Assembly (NCBI GenBank): GCA_027924585.1
Contig: BSBM01002073.1
Location: 310,001 to 374,000 of the forward strand
DNA: 64,000 nt
Source: Larix kaempferi
Lineage: Eukaryota > Streptophyta > Pinopsida > Pinales > Pinaceae
Direction: 5' to 3'
Part shown: piece after piece, positions 1 through 10,640 of the stretch
Layout of the letters: every line of letters starts with the position of its first letter
How positions within the stretch are numbered: the first letter of the stretch is position 1
The notes under the pieces: generated by a model
The model's input: the letters and a program-made list of their open reading frames with translations, nothing else
The model's database searches: none
What the model was told of the DNA's origin: nothing
Position numbers and translations under genes: made by a program

Positions 1-620
1 GCAATTGTTGCTTTTGGGGTAATTCGATCTGCCCATAATGCATTATACAACTGTGTGTGCCAATCTTTGTGATGAGAAGCTACAGTCTTTTTGAGAATAT
101 TTATCAGGTTTTTGTTCGATGACTCAACCAAACCATTACCTTGAGGATAATAATTGGCAGAAAACTTAAGCTTAATCCCCATCTCAAAGGCATATTCATT
201 TATATCGATTGAAGAGAAGTAGGATGAGTTATAAAAAACTAAGTACTCTTGAGCGCCAAAGCGTGTGACGATTTGGCTATCAAGGAAAGAAATTACTTGG
301 GCAGCATTACAATGTTTAAAAGGAGTTTCCTCCACCCATCTAGTGAAATAGTCTGTGGCTGTGTGGATATACTTATGTTGAAGGGATGAAGGAGGGTTTA
401 TAGGCCCAACAAAATCCAATCTCCATTGTTGAAATGGAAACTGAATTGTAACCGGTTGTAGAGGAAATGCGTGTTTCCTAAACTTCCCTGTGCATTTCTG
501 GCATGGCTCACACTTCCTCACATAAACATAAGCATCTTTGAACAATGTGGGCCATATAATATCTGACCCTAAGAATCTTGTGTGCTATAGTCTCTCCTGA
601 AAAATGGCCTCCAGCAGGAC
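1..620 (-). pseudogene. Integrase region of gypsy copy 1
   Basis: The minus strand encodes an H2C2 zinc-binding segment near 500-600 (GGHFSGET...H...CEPCQK) followed by the integrase core. The first catalytic Asp is seen in RLDFVGP (around 410-425). The position of the second, normally in a D-N-G motif, reads FYNSSYFSS (around 210-230), so the Asp appears replaced by Tyr. The Glu is kept in GLVESSNKNL (around 120-145). The zinc finger is intact in copy 2 (11486-11791), whereas copy 1 has lost the Trp of the YYWP motif (YYMA) and carries a frameshift near 540-560. Integrase would join retrotransposon cDNA to host DNA; this copy should be inactive. The segment runs off the left edge. Confidence 0.82.
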
Positions 621-2517
621 CTGCATGAAATTGAAACAAAATGTCATCAGTTTCATGCTTTTCCAAGCATCTGAGAAATACTCCATCATCATTTTTTCTA
701 CAAAGAACTTGATCAATGAATTGATAAGGAGCAGATTTCAGTCTCAAAGCCCTTCTTTTCTTAAAATCAAGAGTTTGAGGAGCAAACCCCTGGTTTAGGA
801 AAAATATGATATCATCATACCATTCCGATGTTGGGGCATTGATAACGTTAATAACACCTGAGGGAATTTCTTCCTCGTGATCACATTCGGATTGCTGCTG
901 TGCGGGGTCATTAGATTGCGCAGTAAGAAGCCAAAGACCTTGCCCTTTAACAATTTTAGCCGACCTAATCTCAAGATCATATTCTTGTAGGGCGGTCATC
1001 AAATGGGCCCTCTTTTCTCCCAATTCTTTCTGGATGAGGACATTTCTGATAGCAGAATATGGAACAATGACTTTGGTTCGAGACTTCAGCAAGTAGGGTC
1101 TATAATGTTTGACCGATTTATGGACCGCATAGGCTTACTTATCGATCTGCAAGTATTTAAGATCTGCACCTTTGAATGTTGAGCTCATAAAAGAGATCAG
1201 GATTTCAGTATCATTGTCATGTTTTTGAGTTAAGACAGCTGCATAAGAAAAGTTAGTGGCAAAAGTATAAAGAATGAAATCCTTATTAAAATCTGGGGAC
1301 ATGAGAGCAGGAGCTTCTGCAATGACCTTTCGAATTCAGATAAACACATCTCTCTATTCCTGCGACCAAGTAAACTGCACATCTTTCTTGACCAAAAGTT
1401 GTAATGGTTTAACAATCTGGGCAAAATTTGCTACAAATATACATACAAAATTAATCTTACCTAAGAATGATTGCATTGCTTTGCGCAATCCTGGTAAACC
1501 AATATTTGAAATAGCCCCTGTACGTTCAGGATTGATAATCATACCTTCTTTCGAAACAATGAAGCGCAGAAGCTTTCCTTCAGTTACTGCAAAAACTGAT
1601 TTCTTCAGGTTGAGAGAAATACCGAATTGTCTGCAGCGATCGAAAACTCGTTTCAAAGCAAACACATGCTCATGTCATTTTTTAGAGTAAATAGTGATAT
1701 CATCAAGGTAAACTACGATAGAATTATGCATTAACCCTCGGAAAGTTATATCCATAGCTCTCTGAAAAGTATCTCCTGCACTGATTAGCCTGAAAGGCAT
1801 CCGTCTGTAGGCAAAAGTACCCCATGGGGTCCTGAAAGCTATTTTCAAATGATCATCCGGGACAACCATAACCTAGTTATACCCTGAAAAACCATCTAGG
1901 AGGGAAAACATCTCTGACCCGGCTACCTTTTGAAGAATCTGCTCCATAGGTGGAACAAGATAGTTGTCTTTTTCAGAAGTCCGATTTAGGTTCCTGAAAT
2001 CGACACAGAATCAAATTTCCCCGCTTTTCTTAAGGCCAGGTACTAAGTTAGCGATCCATTGAGTGTGCCTAGCCAGAAAGATAATTCGAGCAGTGAGCAG
2101 CTTTTCCAGCTCCTTTTTTACAGAAGGCTCCAAACTAGGGTGCATCTTCCGCTGCTTTTGTTGAAATGGCTTAACCTCTAGTTTCATGGGTATATTATGA
2201 AACATAATGCTAGTATCAAACGTTTTCAACTCATCATACGTCTAGGCGAAAACATCCTTATACTATTTACACAATGCAATAACGGCTCTGCATTCTTCAG
2301 GGGTACAATCAACTCCCAAATTGATGAAACGAGGTTCCTGTTTGGTGCATAGGTTGACCCGCTCATAGTTCAAGGATGAGCTCTGAGTTTTACAACTAGT
2401 TCGAGATTTGAACTTGTCCTGTAAATCGTAAAACTTTTCTAGATTGATCACAAACTTCGGGATGACGTTCGAGGAATCAGTGAGAGACTTTTCATGTTCT
2501 GCTTCATCGATGGCCAT
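621..2517 (-). pseudogene. Reverse transcriptase plus connection/RNase H region of gypsy copy 1
   Basis: The catalytic YLDD box is at about 1699-1710 (VYLDDITIYSKK). Upstream are RT landmarks RTPWGTFAYRRMPF (about 1790-1840), GFSGYN and RFIN-type ARHTQWIANLVP (about 2030-2090). Downstream are KLLRFIVSKEGM, a QKDVQFTWSQE-like connection and the gypsy RNase H start FILYTFATDFSYA, continuing to ALQEYDLEI near 985. At least three in-frame stops interrupt it: TAG in the GYN-VMV motif (Gln in copy 2), TGA in GEI-FCVDF (Arg CGA in copies 2 and 3), and TAG for Trp in the VFAWTYDEL stretch. RT and RNase H would copy the element RNA into DNA; this copy cannot make a full protein. Confidence 0.9.
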
Positions 2518-2532
2518 GTCTTGAAATGTATC

Positions 2533-3096
2533 CTAAGTAGTGAGTAAGTCGAGTATCTGTCGGTCATCATCAAACACTTTCCAATTAGTCACATTATCTG
2601 GAATGGATGGTCTGTACATCAATTCAATAGAAAAGGTGTGAGGAGACAGACCTTCTGGCGGGATCAGTCTAGACACTGTATTTGCTAATAGGTCTGCATC
2701 AAAATTTTGTGACCTGGGGACTGATTTAATATTGAATGCCGAAAATGAGTTCGATAGATCCCTTACCAACTTTTGATAATTAGCCAAATGCAGAGGTAAG
2801 CAGTGTATTTTATTCCTGACTCGCTTGACTATAATTTCGGAGTCTCCATAGAATTCTATTACTTGTACACCTAAATCAATGGCCTTCTTGAGCCCCTGCA
2901 CAAGAGCTTCATATTTGGCTACATTATTAGTGCAATCAAATTCTAAACTGCAAGCAATCATGATTTTCATTCCTTTAGGATTGATAAGAACACAACCCGC
3001 TCCAGCTCCGTCCTTGGACTTGGAGCCATCGAAAAATAAGGTGCATGAGATAGGGTCTAATCTAAAATTCGTATTCACATTATATACATTATGCAC
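2533..3096 (-). pseudogene. Additional RNase H domain located between protease and RT
   Basis: An open stretch of 187 codons has an RNase H fold signature: LFFDGSKSKDGAGAG (first Asp), NNVAKYEALVQGL (Glu), EFYGDSEIIVKRV (second Asp) and NFDADLLANTVSRL (last Asp). All four acidic positions appear present, so the domain itself looks intact although the polyprotein is not. It precedes the RT in translation order, while the usual gypsy RNase H follows the RT at about 985-1290. The sequence is closer to the RNase H of the 'reverse transcriptase-like' type seen in plants than to the RT-fused domain. It probably belongs to one pol reading frame with the protease and RT. Copy 2 retains only its C-terminal end (13476-13661). 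Confidence 0.85.
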
Positions 3097-3990
3097 AATT
3101 TCACCAGAAAAAGGTACATAAGTAACCTGAGTGATATGTGATTCGTTTTGAATGCTTTTTTTTCTGGTGAGTCATCAACTAAGAATTCACCGAAAAAGGT
3201 ATCGAATGTAAATTGCTCTGTACGAGAGGTGAGATAACCAGTGGGTTCACTTGAATCATTAAGATCAGTAACTGTCTGTTTCATAAAAAGTTCTCTGTTG
3301 ATCTTAATTTTATTCGGTTGACCATTATAAGGAAACCATAAATGGGACCAGTCAGTTGCAAAGTAACCTTTAAGTTTCTTTGACCTGTCCCTGCTTAACC
3401 ACATCCCATAGGCTTCTGGGATGTCAGCTATCACAATGTCAACTGTCTGATGGATCCTAGGATTAGCTGACAGTGTGAGAAGAACATTTCTCAATTTTCC
3501 AACCCCTCTGACTTTGGATATATCAAGTTGCACCATCTAGGTTGGATAGGGTTCCCATGTTGCATTCAATTTTCTGCAAACAGAGAGGGGCATCACATTT
3601 GATGATGCTCCCGAATCTATCATGCAGTTGTGCACATTCCTGTTGAAAATTTCAAAAGTAAGCAAGAAAGGAGGATTTCTCTTACTTGTTGGTTTTCGAT
3701 CATCAGTTTTAATGATAGAGTCTAGATTATTATTCTGTGACTCTCTAAGCTATTTGACTATCATGTTTTTAGGTAAAGAATCTCTCATAGAAGGAATCTT
3801 GAGTAGCTCAAAAAGAGATATTTTTTCTTTGACTCTTTTCAAGTCTTCAACGAGGTTGTACTCCATTTGAGGGAGGGTTGTATCCTTCCGTGGGATAGTC
3901 TTGTTTCCTCTGGGAACTAGGGGATAAGATGAAGGTTCTTGAAGTGGTTGTTGTTTAGACCTTGTATTATCAGGATGTTATGCATTAAAT
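3097..3990 (-). pseudogene. Retropepsin-like protease and linker of gypsy copy 1
   Basis: The minus strand near 3590-3635 reads HNCMIDSGASSNVMPLSVC, a retropepsin active site with the DSGA motif kept. An in-frame TAG follows at about 3537-3539, after which the frame continues as MVQLDISKVRGVGKLRN with a hydrophobic strand and a long linker (KINRELFMKQTVTDLN). A frameshift near the 3' end joins it poorly to the following RNase H. The enzyme would mature the polyprotein. The region 3640-3990 upstream carries low-complexity, stop-interrupted linker sequence. Confidence 0.78.
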
Positions 3991-4014
3991 ACCGCCTCAG
4001 GTTCTTCTTATTCT

Positions 4015-5000
4015 TCACACATAGGAAGTTCTGAAAAGAAACCCATAGCATCGATAGTTGGAAGTGTCAGGGGTGACATGAGATTCTGCTGCCATTGCTC
4101 TAAAAATAGAAAAGAGTTCAGCGTTAATGAGTGCATCTGTCAGATTTGGTGGTGGTGGATGTTGTGGAGGCTGGTAAGGACTCCTAAACGGTGGCCTTAC
4201 AAAACCTCTCTTCTGATTCTGATTATCATTAGTGTTCTTCCTCAAATCCACCATCTCATTTGACATCTTCTGAAGGAATTTTTTCGTCTCAGTCATATCG
4301 AATGGATCCTTGTTCTGAATTGTGGCTTTAGGGACATTCTCAAGTTTCTTGCTGGAAGTGGAAGGTTGTCATTATGAAGCTTCAGGGTCGTCTTCCAGAC
4401 AAAAGATGTCCTTCTCAACTTGGATTGCTTCATCAAATGCTTCCAGTAAAGTACCCTTCTGTGCCCTTTTGACCCATATTGCAATAGGGGGAGGCAAACC
4501 CTTTTCATCATAAGCCACCAATAATTCTTCAGCAGGAAGAAGATTGGTAGGAATTCTGTTTTGAGATATGAAACCCTTCGGTTAAAGTCTTTTACTCTTT
4601 CTTTTCCTTTGATTTTCATGGAGGATAATTCTAAGACAAGATCTTGCTGTTTTTTGTCATCCCTGAATTTATGGGTAAAATGTTTCTCAAATTCATCCTA
4701 GGAAGTTATAGATTGGGCTGGTAAAGCAAAATACCAAGTGGCCGCTCTACCCTCAAAGGTGTATGGAAAGAGTCTGCATACTACATCCTCATGCACCACA
4801 CTTTTAAGCCTGATTTCCTGCATGAAAGTTTTTATGTGATCCAACGCAGGTATCTTATCATCAAGGTTGTATTTAGGTAGCCATTTCTCAGGATTCTTTG
4901 GTAATCTATGTTGATCACCTAATATAAAAACTGCACCTTGGTCAAGCCAAGGTCTATTTTGACCTTCTCTAGCCATTAGAGGTTCTTGTTCTTCTTCTTC
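4015..5000 (-). pseudogene. Gag core of gypsy copy 1
   Basis: The frame starting near 4976 encodes a typical plant gypsy gag domain: LPKYNLDDKIPALDHI, EIRLKSVVHEDVVCRLFPY and EGRAATWYFALP. It is broken by a TAG where Trp is expected (around 4698) and shifts frame near 4560, after which LLPAEELLVAYDEKGLPPP continues in another frame to about 4365. The last part (4015-4296) is a proline-rich tail (PPFRSPYQPPQHPPPP). Gag would form the particle shell. No complete zinc knuckle was seen in this copy. Confidence 0.85.
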
Positions 5001-5269
5001 AGATGACGAACTAGAAGAAGTTTCTTCGTCTGAGGAAGATGATGAAGATGAAGGAGGGGACGGTGGTGGACCACCGGCTCCAAGATTTGGTTGACCTTGT
5101 GTTGCTGTGTGAGTGGTCTCACGGTTATATTCAGGAGAATCCGATCGATGAATCGATTCTTGGTTTTCAGGTTGTTGATCGACTGTGTGTTGATCCTGTG
5201 TGTTTAGATCAGTGGTGCACTGAACCTGTAGGTCACTAGTCTATGAAGTGGGAATCTGCTGATCTTACC

Positions 5270-5612
5270 GACCATCAGTCTGTACAATATTTTCTAAGTT
5301 TAAGGCTGCCAGACCACGTCGTCTTTGATCGGCAAGTCGTTGTTCTGCTCTTAAGACCCTATCGGCAGATGTTTTCAATATCTACTCCAACGAGATGGGC
5401 CCTCTTATAGCCAATGTGAAAATGATATCTCCTCTGTTCTCCTGTTGTATCACAGGTGTGACAGGTATAGCTGTAGGTTGCGTAGATGAAACAGGGAGAA
5501 CTGTAGGTCGTGAATCAGTTGGTTGTTCAGATGTCGAAGCCTTAGTCTGGCTTTGGGTTTGAACCATTGAAGTACTTGCTGCAGGAGGTTTATTAGTAGT
5601 TTTCTTAGGCAT
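5270..5612 (-). pseudogene. Gag N-terminal low-complexity region of gypsy copy 1
   Basis: ATG at 5612-5610 opens MPKKTTNKPPAASTSM and a Thr/Ser/Pro/Gln-rich stretch to ISLE at 5382, where a stop (TAG) interrupts; the same frame continues as ILKTSADRVLRAEQRL and ends near 5270. It lies 14-30 bases downstream of the primer site, the expected place for the gag start. No domain is recognisable. The start is chosen because it is the first ATG after the primer site in frame with the low-complexity gag leader. Confidence 0.6.
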
Positions 5613-5625
5613 GTTTTACTCATGG

Positions 5626-5642
5626 CCCTCTTTCTAGCGCCA
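5626..5642 (-). other. Primer binding site and LTR/leader junction of gypsy copy 1
   Basis: Minus-strand TGGCGCTAGAAAGAGGG begins two bases after AACA (5648-5645), matching the usual LTR end (CA), short spacer, TGG layout. It places the 5' LTR of this element to the right of 5645. The other LTR boundary could not be found. Confidence 0.6.
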
Positions 5643-6675
5643 TTTGTTGAAGCCTTGAGGGTGCAGGGTAAGTGCAAAGTGCGAGAATGGGTTCCAAGGC
5701 ACACAACAGGAGAAGAAAACCCAGCCAAAAGCTTCGAAAGACTCTGCGCAAGGGTAATTCTATCCTCGAGCTGTTTGGTGTGGTAATCACCCACGGATAT
5801 TTGGCCTCCGCTGGAACTCTATGAGTAAAAGATTTGATTTTGAAGGATCAGATTTCCTATCAAGGAAAAATAAGTGTGAAAGCTTGTTACAAAACCTAAC
5901 TTAACCTACTTAAGGGAAGGATTTATTCTAAGTCAGATATAACCTAAAAGGAAAAGTTGATATCGTGCAGATCATAACTAAAGTGTGATGAACAAGTAGT
6001 AAGTTCCTTGAACATAAATGTCTTCGGGTTCTTCACTTGTTAATTTAAAGTTTCATCATTTAATGAAAATTAAGTGACAATTCTTCAAAATGTTTGATCC
6101 TATTCAAATATCTTATATGTAATCATTATGTTAATTGAAAAATTAACATTTGATTATACATATTTATTTGCATCGAATCATTTGCAGAAATATAAAACAA
6201 TAAACATTCAATTAAAGAAATTTAATAGAACAATTTTGAGCATAATTCAGACATACAAAGAAATCAATATGAGATATCTTATGCATTAACGAATGTCCTG
6301 CAAAATATTAAACACAATAACCGATGAAAAATTTGAAACATTAACTCAACAATTCCCAAAGAAATTTGAAAAACAATAGGAGGTGAATTAAAAGATAACT
6401 TTCCTGAATAGAGAAGTCTTGTACAAAAATTACAATGACTCTGATAAACAGAGTATCTTTACTCCAAAATCCTGCTGAATTGCAATTCCAAAATTCCTAA
6501 CCCTTTACTAAGGTAAACATTCCTCCTTATATACTAAATTTACATAAGAGTTCTAAAAGGAGAAATTCTACAAAATAGGGATTACAAAATCAGATCTAAC
6601 CATCGATCCAAGAAATCTTGCTATTTTCAAGGTTAATAGATTTTTCGCCCGCTTTCACAAAGAAAAACTTATTCT

Positions 6676-7040
6676 TTAATCAGATAAGGTCTCGTGGCAC
6701 CACAAAAATTCAATCACCAATTGTTCACTATCATCAACAGGTGGTGTGGCTTGCAGAGCATCCGCTATAGGAAATTCGGGGTCGGGGAACCCATTGTCAA
6801 AAACAGAGAAATCCATTAGAGGATTTACTTCAGGAATAGTAACCGGCACATCAGGTTCATTATTGATTATAAAGTCCTGTATAACATCAGTATCGAGATC
6901 AGTTGATTCCTCGAGAATTTCCTTCCTTTGCTCTTCGGAGTTTTGCATGTAGGTAGACAACATTTCGAAGTCTTATTCATTGATACAACTGCTAAAATCA
7001 AGAACACCTGCATCAAAAGGTGGTGACAACATTTCTTAAT
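6676..7040 (-). pseudogene. Acidic open stretch with one internal TAA, unknown
   Basis: On the minus strand a frame from about 7040 reads MLSPPFDAGVLDFSSC and meets TAA near 6974, then continues EMLSTYMQNSEEQRKEILEE to 6676. It is rich in Asp, Glu and Pro. The TAA would be Gln if CAA was the ancestral codon. I do not recognise a family. It could be chance, part of an LTR, or an accessory frame of the neighbouring element. Confidence 0.25.
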
Positions 7041-7804
7041 ACAATAAGGGGTAGAGTTCCTTATTTCCAACCTGAACATTAGAAAATCCACCATCTACGT
7101 GAATATTGCTCATTCTGAATAAGTCTTAGATAAAAGGGTATAAGAAGAATGCCAAACAGATTGTTTCCTATTTCAGAAGGCAATGGATGAACTGGAACTT
7201 TCATGTTAAATGCTATTTTAAGGCCAACAAGCAGGTCGATGATAATTGGGTATGGCAATCTGCAATGATTAAACTTATCCAACCAATTCATTGTAATTAC
7301 TTCAATTGTAATGAAAAGAGCCGAGGTATGTGCCAGTCGGATCAAAGCTTGTGCGAAGTACGAGTTAAATTACTACTCACATGATTTTGAATTTCCTTTA
7401 CAATCACATTGTTCCAAGCAATCTTCCATCAATAATTATGATTGGTGATTAATAACGGAGACGAAGGTTATGGTGATAAAGTTGATGTGGAAAAGGTCTC
7501 GACTAGGAGTTCCAATACACGGGCTATCGATTCTTCGCACGTAACAAATCCAATCATTAAGATGTGGAACAAAAACAACAGGATGTGAAAACTCGAATCC
7601 AGACATGGCGAACTTAAGGCAGAGAGATGGCGCCCATCCAACATGAAGTAACTGACAGACTTGTAATAATGCCCGCTGTCATGAATTACACAAGAAAATT
7701 ATAATTTGGCAGAACCAGGTTTCAAAAGACAAGATGGCGTAGCCTGACTTAACTGATTACCTAAAATTAGCATGACCATGAGATCATAACAGACAGATGA
7801 TGGA

Positions 7805-8290
7805 AATTAACCGGAGCGGAATGCGGAATCGGGCTCAAAAATTTCCATGAAGTTCTTATTCAAAGATCCCGCAAGCCGAAACTAGAAAATACGGATTTGC
7901 AGGTTGCGGGTATGTGAATGGAAGTAAAAAGGATTTCCGAAAACCGAAATCCAACTATGCCGATGGCGGGATTTGGAAATATTAATCTGTGACGTAAAAA
8001 TAACCATCCCGAAAGCCGCATCCCGAAAATACGGGTTGTGGGTTTCGGGATCACACTCCAAATAAACAAAAAAAAACATAATCCCGAAAGCCGAATGCCG
8101 CCACTGCAGGGTTCAGGTTTCGGGGTAATTATTTCTCAATCCTATTAAAGAATGATTCGACAACCCGCAGCCGTCGGGTTGTGGATTTCAGAATCAGCAA
8201 AACCAAAACATAAAAACAACAATCCTGCAACCCACACCTGTCGGGTTGCGGGTTTCGGGTTCTCCAAATGGCAGGTTTCGGGATGATGAT
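7805..8290. repeat. Degenerate CCCGAAA / GGTTGCGGGTTTCGGGAT repeat
   Basis: Variants of GCGGGTTTCGGGAT and its complement ATCCCGAAAACCGAAAT recur roughly every 40-70 bases. The tract is clearly richer in CpG than its surroundings. Copies occur in both orientations and are imperfect. Confidence 0.6.
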
Positions 8291-8867
8291 AACAGTCAAC
8301 AAAATACTCAGAATTTTGGTTGTTTTCCGAAACACTTAGGAAGAAATAATCAAACCCTTACAAACAAGCAGACCAAAAGCATGGGTGGAGGATTTCTGGA
8401 GGTAAAATCAAAATCTAAAATTTTCAAGATGACTCACCCAAACACCTTTGCGTATATTAAAATTTGGGGCTCCTGTGCTTAGCTAAGCATGGGATCTATT
8501 GTGGCCACAACAGATGGAAACTGGCTGGGAAGAACCAGTTATCTCTACAATCAAAGCCATCTAAAAACAACATGTCAATCAACTGATTTCTTGACACTCA
8601 ACTCAAAGAAGACACTCAAAAGGTAACAACCAACAAACAATGAACATGAAAATGGATAGATCTCAACAATGACAATTTTAAAGATAACACTCATCCGATA
8701 AGGAGATTTAGAGAGTAATATCAAATCCTTACAATGATGTAATCATTGAAAACCAGCTTGGGTTGAACCTGGGCATAGTCTTAGAAATGCTCATGGATAA
8801 CCAAATTACATATCACCTTGGTTTATTAACTACATGTATATTCAGTGATCCTCTTTGAGCTATATAC

Positions 8868-8922
8868 ACTTCTTTATCTTTTCTTTTGTCTTTTCTTTCT
8901 TTTTTCTTTTTCTTTTTTTTTA
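8868..8922. repeat. Homopyrimidine tract
   Basis: A run of almost only T and C (TTTATCTTTTCTTTTGTC continuing to T8) on the plus strand, a simple low-complexity sequence. Confidence 0.8.
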
Positions 8923-9168
8923 ATATTTTGTACATAGAACCTTGTTGATACAAGACAACTGTACTGACTTGGTGATCAGATGAAATAGCGCCATTCACAA
9001 ACCTGATCTGGAAGCTGGTCAAGCTAGCTTGATTTCAAGACTCCTTGTCTTCTAGCTGTAAGACCAATGACTGGGATGCATGCAAACCCTAAAAGTGCGT
9101 GCATGACTGAAAATGTAAATGATCAAAATACTGGTGGGACTTGGATGGAGTATAGGAATATCCTAACA

Positions 9169-9177
9169 CCCCCCCTT
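9169..9177 (-). other. Polypurine tract before 3' LTR
   Basis: Minus-strand AAGGGGGGG lies directly before TGTTAGGATATTCC, the same bases that start the 5' LTR at 11420. Confidence 0.75.
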
Positions 9178-9354
9178 AATCCATCCTGGGCCCTGGTAAC
9201 TAAGACCAAAGGTCACCCAATACAATGAATAATAACAATCAATAAACCAAGGAAGTGGGAAAATTTCATGGGAAACATACCCCCTCCTCAAAAAATAGAC
9301 TGTAAGGCACACATAAAAATAAATGCTCCAAACTCAAGCATGTGTGATGCTTGG

Positions 9355-10476
9355 TCATATGTCTGGAGGTATCTTCTTCTTGGGAAGAAGTGGATCATGT
9401 TCAAAAAGCATGTGCTTGTACTTGCTCTTCAGATCGAATGTGATGAGAACAAATCGAACAGTATGAGAATGATCCTTGAACCTGTGATTCGAATCAGCTG
9501 AGGTAGGATCAAATCTGTGAAAGTGCATATAGTCTTTTGTCTTCTCCTTCGAACCACAATGGGTGAGATTATGCCAAAAATAACTATTACATGTTTGCTT
9601 GAAATCAAAATCAGATTTAAGACTTAAAAAACAGTTTCTTGAGATCTCCTTTGAACCAGCAGGGGTGAGATCAAAACTATCATATGCATGAGAAATTATC
9701 CCAAGCAGTAATTGCTTAGAATACAAATTAGATCCAAGACTTGAATCATGGTTTCTTGCGATCTCCTTTGAACCATGAGAGGTGAGATCAAAACCAGTAA
9801 TTGCATGAGAATTTATCCCAAGCGAATGGCAATGGCCATAATCTTCAATAACCTTCTGAAAGCATGAATTTATGATCATATAGTAGTATAAAAGAGGAGA
9901 TAGCTGGAGAGGAGCGAATGCATTACCTTCAAAAGTTGTTTTGACCTCTGAAATAATCATGTGATCATGATGCAAACCAACAGACTCTGGTGCAAGAGAG
10001 GATTTAGGACCTTCTGCAATATCTAGAGTGTGAGCTGGCACAGAAAGAGAAGAAAGTTTGAGCATGAGTGGAGAATCTGCAAGTTCTTTGTCAACAATTT
10101 CAATATGAGATGATACTGGTTCATGATCTGAGAGACCATCAAGAGGAGCGAATGCATCACTTTGCTTGCTTTCGAATGGGTTTGGACCAATTCCTTCATT
10201 CTATATGCCAAATCTTGCATCCAGGTAGGCCCATAGCTCTTTTGGAGTCCATGAAACATCAGGGAGGTCATATAACATGCATCGAGGCATAGCATACATC
10301 ATGACTACACAATCTTTTTCACCTTTATCTAACCAATCACTCTCTTCATCATAGGATTCGAACTCTCTTTCAAAATAACAATCAAAGAGATCATGGCTCT
10401 TTAAATGTGCCATTATTTGTGGTTTCCATTCATCATAGTTGAATGGAGAAAGAGGAGTAATTCCTAATGAATACAT
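9355..10476 (-). pseudogene. Gag-like ORF of the small copia element, with internal protein repeats
   Basis: A single frame of about 374 codons starts at ATG 10474-10476 and has one internal stop, TAG, at 10201-10203. The first 90 residues resemble a UBN2/DUF4219-type copia gag: PLSPFNYDEWKPQIMAHLKS, then DVSWTPKELWAYLDARFGI. After the TAG the frame continues in register (positions 10200 to 9355) into a different region with three imperfect repeats built on FDLTSHGSKEIARN, FDLTPAGSKEISRN and LTHCGSKEKTKD, each about 40 residues. I know of no domain with that repeat. The TAG may be a decayed CAG. The product would be a capsid-type protein with an unusual tail; the element supplies nothing else and would rely on enzymes from other elements. 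Confidence 0.65.
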
Positions 10477-10628
10477 AGCAGCTGTAGAGGACCTGTAAAA
10501 ACAATATAGAATAACTGCAACTGCTACTGCTGCAAAAATGCAGAAACTGCTGCAACTGCTGCACTCGAAATCTTGGTAATAACCTGCAAAAAACTCTCAA
10601 GAATGGAGATAAACAATACTCTCAACAT

Positions 10629-10640
10629 GCTCTGATACCA
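10629..10640 (-). other. Primer binding site (initiator tRNA-Met type)
   Basis: Minus-strand TGGTATCAGAGC directly follows the LTR end TTTTCACA. Confidence 0.9.

Larger units (their letters stand above)
1..5645 (-). mobile_element. Ty3/gypsy retrotransposon, copy 1 (gag-pol, decayed, truncated by window edge)
   Basis: Reading the minus strand from 5612 to 1, the recognisable order is gag N-terminus, gag core, retropepsin, an RNase H, reverse transcriptase, a second RNase H, HHCC zinc finger and integrase core. A primer-site-like TGGCGCTAGAAAGAGGG lies just upstream of the first ATG. The reading frame is broken many times by single stops and frameshifts, so this is a dead copy. Two related copies lie at 11421-13664 and 13951-15911, and comparison with them shows several stops are C-to-T changes (for example CGA to TGA in the RT). 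The 3' LTR, if present, lies beyond position 1. The lineage is not certain; two RNase H domains recall the plant Tat group, but the order differs from what I would expect there. Confidence 0.9.
5646..9054. other. Non-coding stretch: presumed gypsy 5' LTR and degraded sequence
   Basis: No convincing gene. The left part should be the 5' LTR of gypsy copy 1 but I cannot find its far end. It is AT-rich at 5820-6660, contains an acidic, stop-broken reading frame at 6676-7040, a CCCGAAA-rich repeat at 7805-8290 and a pyrimidine tract at 8868-8922. The remaining parts (7041-7804, 8291-8867) show nothing I can name. Confidence 0.5.
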
